NCBI GenBank assembly: GCA_937888775.1 | Contig: CALAQT010000197.1 | Location: forward strand, 1-5,784 | Reading direction: 5' to 3' | Source of the DNA: an uncultured Actinomycetes bacterium | Lineage (GTDB): Bacteria; Actinomycetota; Thermoleophilia; Solirubrobacterales; Solirubrobacteraceae | Length of the DNA: 5,784 bases | Part shown: positions 1-5,153 of the stretch, piece by piece | Layout of the letters: each line of letters begins with the position of its first letter | Numbering within the stretch: position 1 is the first letter of the stretch | Translations under genes and position numbers: made by a program | The notes under the pieces: model-generated | Told to the model about the DNA's origin: nothing | The model's database searches: none | Seen by the model: the letters and a program-made list of their open reading frames with translations, nothing else

Positions 1-46
1 TGACCCCCGGCCGGAGAGCCCAGGTCACAGCCGCACGCTTACTGCA

Positions 47-70
47 CGTTCCGGGTTAACTCCCGTAACG
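47..70. other. Imperfect inverted repeat (hairpin)
   Basis: CGTT-C-CGGG at 47-55 pairs with CCCG-T-AACG at 62-70 around the loop TTAACT. This gives eight base pairs interrupted by one C/T mismatch. No T-tract follows on either strand, so a terminator reading is weak. It may be the 3' end of a transcription unit lying left of the window. Confidence 0.3.
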
Positions 71-380
71 GCGGCGGGTGCTCAAGTCAAGACCCAAACC
101 TAGGCTTGCGTGGCCGAGGGGGGCGTGCCTGGGACGACAGGCCGCTTGACAATGAGGTAGGTACCTGAGGTGGCCAGCGCTGCGGGCAGGGAGTCGGTGC
201 TCCGTGCCACCGCGCTGCTCGTCGACAGCAGAGCGAACGCTGAAGGATCTCCGGCGTGCCGCCGAGTTGGCGAGCCAGAGGGAACGCGAGTCCGGCCCGA
301 AGCGCCGCGACCGGCGGTCAGGCTGATCGACGGGCGGAGAGCGGGGCTCAATCGGGGCAGTACAGGCAAATCCAGCTAGT

Positions 381-394
381 CGCGGGCGTCCGCG
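381..394 (-). terminator. Possible weak terminator hairpin after the SMP-30 gene
   Basis: CGCGG (381-385) pairs with CCGCG (390-394) around a four-base loop, about 30 nt beyond the stop codon of the minus-strand SMP-30 gene. The stem is only five G/C pairs and no U-tract follows, so it could equally be chance in GC-rich DNA. Confidence 0.2.
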
Positions 395-423
395 TTCACA
401 CAGGTAGAGCGTCTTGACACTGC

Positions 424-1326
424 CTACGGCTTGCCCGCGTGCGGGACCTGGACGGTGGCTGTCAGGAGGACCGCTTCGCGCTCCTGGCGACGATTCATCT
501 CGAGAAAGTCTGGTGCGGCACAGAGCAACAGCGTGCGCCCATCGTCGCCACCGAGTGCGCAGGCGAAGCAGCCGAGGCCCTCGGGCGTGCGAATCTCGTC
601 GACGATCGCTCCACCCGGCGCGACGCGGATGCAACGTCCGCCTGCCTCGTCGGCCGCCCAGATGTGTCCTTCGGCATCGAGGGTGCACCCGTCTGGGCCG
701 ACAGTGATCTGCGGGAGCATCTGCTCGAGCGGCGCCAGGGCGGGCGTCGGTGCCAGCTGCGCCCACACGCGTCGATCGGTCAGCGACCCGTCCGCGGCAA
801 TCGTGAATGCGGTGTAGCGACAGCCGGCGGTCTCCCCGACGATCAGCGTTTTTCCATCGGGAGTGATCACCGAGCCATTGGGGAACATGAGCTCCTCGGC
901 CACGACGCAGGCGGTGCCGTCCCGATCGATGCGCATCAACGGCGCCAACTGCGGATCGGCGAACGCCATCAGGTCAAAGCCAAAGCAGCCGACCCACGCG
1001 CGTCCCTGCCCGTCGACGACCATGTCGTTGAGCGAGCTGTCAGTGAATGCACTGAGGTCTGCATGAACGCTCACGTTCCCGTCAGGATCACGTCGCAACA
1101 CCCGCTGATCCTTCATCGAGGCGACCAGCATCGCCCCGTCGGGCAGCCACCCCAGCCCTGACGGCTGATGTTCGACCTCCAGCACCCGCTCCTCGACCCC
1201 ATCGACGCTGACGGTGTAGACCGCCTCGCGATAGAAGTCCGAAACCCACCAACGACCTTCGTGCCACCGGGGCGCCTCGAAGAAGGCCCCGCCCTCGAGC
1301 AGCTGGATCAGCGCTTGTGCGGTCAT
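424..1326 (-). CDS. SMP-30/gluconolactonase/LRE-family hydrolase
   Basis: A 300-residue six-bladed beta-propeller enzyme of the SMP-30 (regucalcin/gluconolactonase) family. Known members are metal-dependent hydrolases of sugar lactones or other esters; the substrate here cannot be read from sequence. The family signature residues are visible: Glu17 (in FFEAPRW), Asn100-Asp101 (SLNDM), Asn150 (FPNGS) and Asp212 (PDG). By analogy with human SMP-30, Glu17, Asn150 and Asp212 would hold the divalent metal and Asn100 would sit in the substrate pocket. Length is normal, no signal peptide is seen, and the protein is probably cytoplasmic. I chose the ATG at 1324-1326, just before the family's usual N-terminus. 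The frame stays open upstream to 1599, but that extension is Arg-rich and overlaps the divergent SRPBCC gene. No Shine-Dalgarno is visible; a TATCGT box ends 6 nt before the ATG, suggesting a leaderless message. Confidence 0.92.
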   Translation of the reverse strand: MTAQALIQLLEGGAFFEAPRWHEGRWWVSDFYREAVYTVSVDGVEERVLEVEHQPSGLGWLPDGAMLVASMKDQRVLRRDPDGNVSVHADLSAFTDSSLNDMVVDGQGRAWVGCFGFDLMAFADPQLAPLMRIDRDGTACVVAEELMFPNGSVITPDGKTLIVGETAGCRYTAFTIAADGSLTDRRVWAQLAPTPALAPLEQMLPQITVGPDGCTLDAEGHIWAADEAGGRCIRVAPGGAIVDEIRTPEGLGCFACALGGDDGRTLLLCAAPDFLEMNRRQEREAVLLTATVQVPHAGKP

Positions 1327-1332
1327 CCGACA

Positions 1333-1338
1333 ACGATA
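1333..1338 (-). promoter_or_regulatory. Candidate -10 box (TATCGT) for a leaderless SMP-30 transcript
   Basis: On the minus strand TATCGT (TANNNT pattern) is followed by exactly 6 nt and then the SMP-30 ATG, so transcription could begin at or next to the start codon. There is no Shine-Dalgarno, which agrees with leaderless initiation, a common mode in Actinobacteria. No clear -35 TTGACA-like hexamer lies 16-18 nt upstream, so the call is tentative. Confidence 0.3.
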
Positions 1339-1438
1339 TGCCAAGAGATAGATGCCGCGCCACCCTTGGTCGGCCCTGCGCGGCGGTTGCGCCCACCGCG
1401 AAGACCAAGCGAGCGAGCCGCGGGCGCATCCGAATGCT

Positions 1439-1473
1439 GATCGCCGGCGCGATCCTAAGCGCAAGCGGCGATC
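1439..1473. repeat. Inverted repeat in the divergent intergenic region
   Basis: GATCGCCG (1439-1446) and CGGCGATC (1466-1473) form a perfect eight-base-pair inverted repeat around 19 nt. Inside, GCGC at 1447-1450 can pair with GCGC at 1459-1462, extending the stem to twelve pairs with a three-base bulge and an eight-base loop. It lies between two divergent genes, 113 nt from the SMP-30 start and 63 nt from the SRPBCC start. A terminator is therefore not expected; an operator for a dimeric regulator or a structured 5' region is more plausible. The function is inference only. Confidence 0.45.
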
Positions 1474-1535
1474 GGGACTTTGAACCCCGGTAGGCTCACG
1501 TTCGTCGTGTGCGAGAGCGCTAACGTCGGAGACCG

Positions 1536-1994
1536 ATGAAGGACCTGCACGGCACCGCATCCGCTTCTGTGGCCGCCCCGATCGAGGAGTGCTTTGCATT
1601 GGTCGAGGCGGTTGACCGCTACCCGTCTTGGTACCCGGACGTCGTGCGCGAGGCCGAGATCCTCGGACGCAACGGCGACGGTCATCCCACGAGGACGCGG
1701 GCGACGCTCCATGCGTCGGTGGGCCCGTTCGTCAAGGACTTCCATCTGTTGCTGGCTGTCACCGTGGAGCAGTTCAGCACCGTGAAGCTGACTCGGATCC
1801 CCCACGATTCCTCCGACCCAGAGCGGTTCGAGGTGATCTGGCGCCTTCAACCGGGCGGGGAGACCCGAGTACACCTCACGCTCGACGCGAACCTGTCGGT
1901 GCCTCGACTCGTCCCGGTCGGCGGGATCGGGGATTCGGTGGCCGCCGGCTTCGTCGCTGCGGCAGCAAACGCGCTGGTCAAACCGCGCGGCTAG
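1536..1994 (+). CDS. SRPBCC-family protein (polyketide cyclase/dehydrase or START-like)
   Basis: A 152-residue single-domain protein with the helix-grip (SRPBCC/Bet v1-like) pattern. A beta strand (GTASASVAAP, about 6-15) leads into the family's amphipathic helix and aromatic turn (EECFALVEAVDRYPSWYPDV, about 17-36). Alternating beta strands run through about residue 120 (including FEVIWRL and VHLTLDANL), and a long C-terminal helix ends near ANALVKP. The fold forms a deep hydrophobic cavity for lipids, polyketides or other apolar ligands; which one cannot be told. The length suits a stand-alone member, no signal or membrane segment is present, and it is probably cytoplasmic. The ATG is supported by GGAG at 1528-1531, though the 4-nt spacing is short. 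It is divergent from the SMP-30 gene, so the two could share control. A strong hairpin begins 7 nt after the stop. Antisense frames here are shadows. Confidence 0.88.
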   Translation: MKDLHGTASASVAAPIEECFALVEAVDRYPSWYPDVVREAEILGRNGDGHPTRTRATLHASVGPFVKDFHLLLAVTVEQFSTVKLTRIPHDSSDPERFEVIWRLQPGGETRVHLTLDANLSVPRLVPVGGIGDSVAAGFVAAAANALVKPRG

Positions 1995-2001
1995 GGGGTG
2001 T

Positions 2002-2028
2002 GCCGTCAGCGGCTAATACCGCGACGGC
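2002..2028 (+). terminator. Strong hairpin after the SRPBCC gene, probable U-less terminator
   Basis: GCCGTC (2002-2007) plus GCGG (2009-2012) pair perfectly with CCGC (2019-2022) plus GACGGC (2023-2028). This gives ten base pairs with a single bulged A at 2008 and the six-base loop CTAATA. It starts 7 nt after the SRPBCC stop codon, where an intrinsic terminator is expected. No T-run follows on either strand; U-less hairpin terminators are often proposed for high-GC actinobacteria. It could also act on read-through from the convergent propeller gene, whose stop lies about 130 nt away. Confidence 0.5.
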
Positions 2029-2181
2029 AACGACCAAGAGCATGTCAACCTGGCGCTCCAGATCAAGACCAACGGCCCGATCGCGGTCAAGCTCGCGGGC
2101 TGTGACCGCACGGTGCTGGCGGGATGGCCGGGAGTAACCCGGGTCGACCGCCGCAACCCTATCCGTCGCGCAGTGCCATGA
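2017..2181 (+). pseudogene. Start-less coding-like fragment, probable gene relic
   Basis: This frame is open from just after a TAA (2014-2016) to a TGA (2179-2181), 54 codons. It has no ATG, GTG or TTG in its first 30 codons. About forty codons from 2020 look genuinely coding: counted by eye, G/C is about 70% at position 1, 45% at position 2 and 85% at position 3. The translation is protein-like, with segments such as EHVNLALQIKTNGPIAVKLAG. I do not recognise a family. With no start, and with the terminator-like hairpin over its 5' end, it looks like the C-terminal remnant of a deleted gene. The last codons overlap the 3' end of the convergent propeller gene. It could instead be a chance open frame in a GC-rich spacer. 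Confidence 0.3.
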
Positions 2182-3748
2182 TCCCGCCGACCCCGCCCAG
2201 GTACAGCGTCGTCTTTCGGGTCCGCGGGTCGCGTCCGAGCGCGATTCCGGCGTAGTGGTTGTTGTAGAGCCCGCCGTGACCGGCGACGCGCTCCCAGACG
2301 ACCTTGCCGGTGCGGTAGTCGAGCGCGGTCCAGTACCACACGCCGGAGGGGCCGTCCTTGACCTTCTGGTAGGTGTAGATCAGGCCGTTAGCAGTGTCGC
2401 CCTTGGCGACCGCGGAAGGCGTGCGGACGGTGTGGTTGCGCCACACGATCCGGCAGCCCGAGCCGTTCGGGGCGATGTCGATCCGGTCCATCCCGGGCGA
2501 GCTGACGAGCGCGAGGTTCCCGCCGACCTTCACGCCGCCGCCGATCACGTCATTCCACTTCTGCAGCACGTAGCCGTAGTTGTTCTCGACGATCAGCGAT
2601 CGTCCCATCGAGATCGGAGAGTTCTCGTCCGCGGCGGCGTACTTGCCGAACACGGGGACCTGACAGACGACGCGCTGCTGCCCGGGCTGCAGGTGGTTCT
2701 CGGTGCGGTAGACGACGACGTCCATCGGCTCGCCGTTGTCGGTGATCGCGACGTAGGCCGGCGCCCGGGACATGCTGTGGCCGCTCAGTGGCCCGATCAG
2801 CGTCGGTGTCGTGCCCGAGCCCGCATTGATCTGACCAGGCTTGTGGACGCCGCTGTTGCGGTAGCGCACGCTCCAGATCAGCTGCGGCGTGAGATTCGCG
2901 CCGGCTCGGAACTTGTACATCGTCTTGTCGGTGACGACATACACGCCGTCGCTTCCGACCGCGAACGAGTTCTCGACCTGCTCGTCGAGAATCACCGAGC
3001 GGCAGCGTCCGGTCCGCCGGTCCAGGACGCCGACGGCGCCGTCGTAGCGGCCGACAAACCAGAGCCTGCCCTGGGCGTCGGGCAGCACCGACGGGATCCG
3101 GTCGCCTTGCGACAGGCACGGCGTCGGGTTGTAGTCGGCGACCTGCTTGAACTCCGGCGTGCCGTTCACGGTCTTCAGGGCAATGACCAGGATGTGGTCA
3201 GTGGACGCGGCCACAACGACGCGGTTGTGGTTGTCAAGGTAGAAGTACGCGCCGCCTGTCGTGTTCAGCGCCGGGTTGGTACCGGCCGGAGGTGGGACGA
3301 AGGGGAGCTGCAGGAAAGCCAGCGTCGCCAGAGTACGGGGATCGATCAGATACAGCCCGGGTCCGTGGGTGAGGTCGGTGCAGGTGCCGATCAGCCGACC
3401 CGCAGAATCGAACGTCAGCGTGATGCAGTCCCGGCCGATACCCGTCGAGAGCGTTTTCAGATCGTGTCCGAGCGGACCCGAGAGCGCAGTGTAGTTGTCG
3501 GTCGCCCAGGCGTCACCGTGGACGCTGTTGAGCGGGTCTGGCGCCATGAACGAGTCCTGCCAGGCCGGCCGAACCCCTGCGACGGGGTGCGCGGTCGCGG
3601 GCTTGCCGATGAACGCCGGCAGCGTCGGCGGCGGGCCCGTGTCCTCGATCGGCACCACGACAGTCACTGCCGCCGCCACCGCAGTGGCAACCAGCCCGAC
3701 TAAAGCGATCGCGGCTGCCGCGATTGCCGGCACTCTACCTCGCACCAT
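2159..3748 (-). CDS. Secreted or membrane-anchored PQQ-like beta-propeller protein, function unknown
   Basis: A 529-residue exported protein. Residues 1-35 form a signal sequence or anchor: Arg3 and Arg5, then an Ala/Val/Leu-rich core at about 7-32. A possible cleavage lies near AVAAA (24-28), but without a clear cut an uncleaved anchor is possible. A Pro-rich linker (about 33-62) leads to an extracytoplasmic domain of repeated beta-propeller units, for example GLYLIDPRTL (131-140), GRLWFVG (227-233), GAVGVLDRRTG (237-247), GVYVVTD (268-274), and the last repeat TALDYRTGKVVWERV (474-488) followed by LYLGGVGGIMAL. These resemble PQQ/quinoprotein-like repeats, yet no dehydrogenase active-site motif is evident, so binding or scaffolding is as likely as catalysis. 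Six cysteines (108, 123, 211, 249, 362, 432) could make disulfides. The ATG is fixed by an excellent Shine-Dalgarno six bases upstream. The long plus-strand frame opposite is a shadow. Confidence 0.88.
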   Translation of the reverse strand: MVRGRVPAIAAAAIALVGLVATAVAAAVTVVVPIEDTGPPPTLPAFIGKPATAHPVAGVRPAWQDSFMAPDPLNSVHGDAWATDNYTALSGPLGHDLKTLSTGIGRDCITLTFDSAGRLIGTCTDLTHGPGLYLIDPRTLATLAFLQLPFVPPPAGTNPALNTTGGAYFYLDNHNRVVVAASTDHILVIALKTVNGTPEFKQVADYNPTPCLSQGDRIPSVLPDAQGRLWFVGRYDGAVGVLDRRTGRCRSVILDEQVENSFAVGSDGVYVVTDKTMYKFRAGANLTPQLIWSVRYRNSGVHKPGQINAGSGTTPTLIGPLSGHSMSRAPAYVAITDNGEPMDVVVYRTENHLQPGQQRVVCQVPVFGKYAAADENSPISMGRSLIVENNYGYVLQKWNDVIGGGVKVGGNLALVSSPGMDRIDIAPNGSGCRIVWRNHTVRTPSAVAKGDTANGLIYTYQKVKDGPSGVWYWTALDYRTGKVVWERVAGHGGLYNNHYAGIALGRDPRTRKTTLYLGGVGGIMALRDG

Positions 3749-3751
3749 CCC

Positions 3752-3759
3752 TCACCTCC
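3752..3759 (-). promoter_or_regulatory. Strong Shine-Dalgarno of the propeller gene
   Basis: On the minus strand GGAGGTGA lies just upstream of the propeller ATG, with six bases between GGAGG and the ATG. It is the best ribosome-binding site in the window and fixes the start at 3746-3748. Its first two Gs also belong to the right arm of the adjacent hairpin at 3758-3774. Confidence 0.85.
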
Positions 3760-3774
3760 GCTCCGTAGGAGCGG
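3758..3774 (-). promoter_or_regulatory. Hairpin abutting the propeller ribosome-binding site
   Basis: A perfect seven-base-pair stem, CCGCTCC with GGAGCGG, closes a three-base loop (3765-3767). In the minus-strand message its 3' arm runs directly into the Shine-Dalgarno GGAGGTGA and shares two Gs with it. Folding could therefore modulate translation initiation of the propeller gene. It could also act as a weak terminator or processing site after the upstream operon, since it lies a few bases beyond the 3778 stop of the small ORF. Neither role is proven. Confidence 0.4.
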
Positions 3775-3777
3775 CAA

Positions 3778-3942
3778 TCATCGCCGATCCAGACCCACGG
3801 CGCGGGTGGCGGTCGCGGTGTCGCCGACGATCGCCATGCCGAGCCCGAGTGGCTCAAGTCCCGGCTGGCGGACGATCAACGCGAGGTGATCGTCAGCGGG
3901 GCTGCGACCCTGCATCTCCTCGACGCGGGCGACGTATGTCAT
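3778..3942 (-). CDS. Possible small hypothetical protein (54 aa), doubtful
   Basis: An ORF of 54 residues from an ATG at 3940-3942 to a TGA at 3778-3780. It lies in the 249-bp gap between the aldo/keto reductase and propeller genes, in the same direction as both. Codon composition is coding-like (by eye about 78/50/81% G/C at positions 1/2/3), and the middle is protein-like (ADDHLALIVRQPGLEPLGLG). No family is recognised and the Shine-Dalgarno is poor (AGG four bases before the ATG); a second ATG at 3913-3915 has GAGGAG directly before it. The frame remains open upstream into the reductase gene. The exactly opposed plus frame (3769 rightward, reading through AEPEWLKSRLADDQREVIVSG) is just as coding-like but has neither a good start nor a stop of its own. 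The true coding strand is thus uncertain, and the stretch could be a relic. Confidence 0.3.
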   Translation of the reverse strand: MTYVARVEEMQGRSPADDHLALIVRQPGLEPLGLGMAIVGDTATATRAVGLDRR

Positions 3943-3997
3943 CGCCTGATCATCGAGGGCGGTGACGATCCGCCTCGGTCGTCCGGTCGGGGCAAGG

Positions 3998-4936
3998 TCA
4001 GAGGCCGTCGATCTGCTCGGCCTCGTCCGGGCTCGGTACCCAGGAGCCGGCCACCGCATTGGCGCGAACCTGGTCGGGCGTCGTGGCGCCCGCGATCACC
4101 GAACTTACGCCGGGTCGCGCCGCGAGGCCGCCGATAGCAACGTCGAGCAGCGATCGTCCCGCCTGCGCGGCGAACGCCTCGAGCGCCTCGATCCGATCGA
4201 AGTCCGCCTTGGCCAGCACCTCGGCGCGGGCGGCCAGCCGGGTTCCGGGAGGCGCGGGCTCGCCGCGCCGGTACTTGCCCGTCAGCAGTCCGTTGGCGAG
4301 CGGGAAGAACGGCAGGATGCCGACGCCGTAGCGTTCGCAGGCAGGGACTAGCTCGGGCTCCACCGACCGGTCGAGCAAGCTGTACTGGTTCTGGGCGCTG
4401 ATGAAGCGCGCCAGGCCGCGTTCGCGGCTCGTCGAGTCGGCCTCGGCTACCTGCCAGGCCGCGAAGTTCGAGGATCCGATGTAGCGCACCTTGCCTTCGG
4501 CCACCAACTCGGACATCGCTTCCAACGTCTCCTCCACGGGCGTCACGCGATCCGGCTGGTGGTACTGATACAGGTCGATGTGGTCGGTGCGCAAACGGCG
4601 CAGCGATGCCTCGATCGCCCGCCGGATGTAGCGCCGCGAGCCCCGCGCACCGTGGTCCTCGCCGTTGGCGCCACGCATGTCCATCCCGAACTTCGTCGCC
4701 AGCACAACCTCGTCACGCCGGTCCGCCAGCAACTCGCCGAGGACCGTTTCGCTGCCACCCTGATTGCCATAGATGTCAGCCGTGTCGAACAGCGTCACGC
4801 CCGCATCGAGCGCGGCCTGCACGACGGCCCGAGAACGCTCCAGGTCGATCCGCCCGCCAAAGTTGTTGCAGCCGACACCGACCACCGAGACGATCAGCCC
4901 CGAGCGGCCCAGCGGCCGGTAGCGCATCTCCGTCAT
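3998..4936 (-). CDS. Aldo/keto reductase
   Basis: A 312-residue cytoplasmic NAD(P)H-dependent oxidoreductase with the (alpha/beta)8-barrel of the aldo/keto reductase superfamily; it reduces aldehydes or ketones to alcohols. The full catalytic tetrad is visible: Asp51 and Tyr56 (in FDTADIYG), Lys82 (ATKFG) and His126 (YQYHQPD). Cofactor-side motifs follow: IGSSNF (153-158), QNQYSLLDR (182-190), GLLTGKY (216-222) and the C-terminal IAGATTPDQV (281-290), which usually contacts the NADP 2'-phosphate. The N-terminal LGRSGLIVSVVGVGCNNFGGR is typical of actinobacterial YhdN/Tas-like members. Length is normal. The start ATG overlaps the stop of the upstream small gene as ATGA (4933-4936), which implies translational coupling; an in-frame ATG three codons later is a weaker alternative. 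The substrate is unknown. The operon with a peroxidase suggests clearance of reactive carbonyls. Confidence 0.94.
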   Translation of the reverse strand: MTEMRYRPLGRSGLIVSVVGVGCNNFGGRIDLERSRAVVQAALDAGVTLFDTADIYGNQGGSETVLGELLADRRDEVVLATKFGMDMRGANGEDHGARGSRRYIRRAIEASLRRLRTDHIDLYQYHQPDRVTPVEETLEAMSELVAEGKVRYIGSSNFAAWQVAEADSTSRERGLARFISAQNQYSLLDRSVEPELVPACERYGVGILPFFPLANGLLTGKYRRGEPAPPGTRLAARAEVLAKADFDRIEALEAFAAQAGRSLLDVAIGGLAARPGVSSVIAGATTPDQVRANAVAGSWVPSPDEAEQIDGL

Positions 4937-5151
4937 CCCGCGTCTGCGCTGCGACGAACGAGCTCGACGTCGGCATCAAGCCGCGCCGGCATCTTCAGCC
5001 ACTGCGTCTCGGAATCCTCCACGAAGGCGAGCATCCCGGGTCGGTCCATGAACCCGTCATCGATCCGCGTGACGGTCAGCTCGGCGCCGAGACGCGTGCG
5101 CAGACGATCGCCGATGCGGACCTCCGTCGTCTTGATCGTCGTTGCGGCCAC
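4933..5151 (-). CDS. Small conserved-looking hypothetical protein (72 aa) between peroxidase and reductase
   Basis: A 72-residue protein starting at a GTG (5149-5151), only 2 nt after the glutathione peroxidase stop and ending in an ATGA overlap with the aldo/keto reductase. The frame stays open upstream to 5271, but that part is a low-complexity Arg/Gly shadow of the peroxidase gene, so the GTG is preferred. The Shine-Dalgarno is weak, and expression probably depends on coupling. I do not recognise the family. The translation predicts a small beta-rich domain: TTEVRIGDRLRTR (8-20), AELTVTRIDD (23-32), then a turn with Met35 and Met40, LAFVEDSETQWLKM (41-54) and a final strand DADVELVRR (59-67). 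It has no cysteine, signal or membrane segment. Tight packing on both sides argues that it is a real gene. A role with the flanking enzymes is inference from position only. Confidence 0.65.
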   Translation of the reverse strand: MAATTIKTTEVRIGDRLRTRLGAELTVTRIDDGFMDRPGMLAFVEDSETQWLKMPARLDADVELVRRSADAG

Positions 5152-5153
5152 GT

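Larger units (their letters stand above)
1..423. other. Left intergenic or unassigned region, no supported gene
   Basis: No frame on either strand here has a convincing start, ribosome-binding site and family-like protein together. The most coding-like stretch is the minus frame ending with a TAG at 100-102. Its 3' half (about 100-240) has mostly G/C third positions and reads like a protein tail (STDSLPAALATSGTYLIVK), but its upstream half is Arg/Ser/Pro-rich and resembles a chance open frame. The region also holds an imperfect hairpin at 47-70, a GGTACC-centred palindrome at 160-167, and two copies of CTTGACA[A/C]TG (145-154 and 413-422) with no partner -10 box. It may be the decayed end of a neighbouring gene plus the 3' flank of the minus-strand SMP-30 gene. 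Confidence 0.4.

Noticed and set aside
146..419. Two perfect TTGACA hexamers on the plus strand (146-151, 414-419) as -35 boxes
   Set aside because: Neither has a -10-like hexamer 16-18 nt downstream, and no plus-strand gene follows.
56..766. Long minus-strand open frame (236 codons) across the left spacer and the 3' end of the SMP-30 gene
   Set aside because: Its product is Arg/Pro-rich and half of it overlaps the well-supported SMP-30 gene in another frame; it is a high-GC shadow.
1473..1489. tRNA T-arm-like hairpin on the minus strand (CGGGG, TTCAAAG loop, TCCCG)
   Set aside because: The loop does not fully fit TTCRANY, and no matching acceptor, D or anticodon arms occur at the required distances.
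1327..1599. N-terminal extension of the SMP-30 frame by 91 residues
   Set aside because: The extra residues are Arg-rich and unlike the family N-terminus, and they would overlap the divergent SRPBCC gene. The ATG at 1324-1326 gives the usual length.
2009..2022. GCGGCTAATACCGC resembles a segment of 16S rRNA (GCTAATACCGC)
   Set aside because: The match is confined to about 11-14 bases inside a hairpin loop region, with no flanking rRNA sequence; it is coincidence.
2255..3703. 482-codon plus-strand open frame opposite the propeller gene
   Set aside because: Its product is a repetitive Val/Asp/Arg/Ala-rich sequence, typical of the antisense of a high-GC gene. The minus frame has a signal segment, propeller repeats and a strong Shine-Dalgarno.
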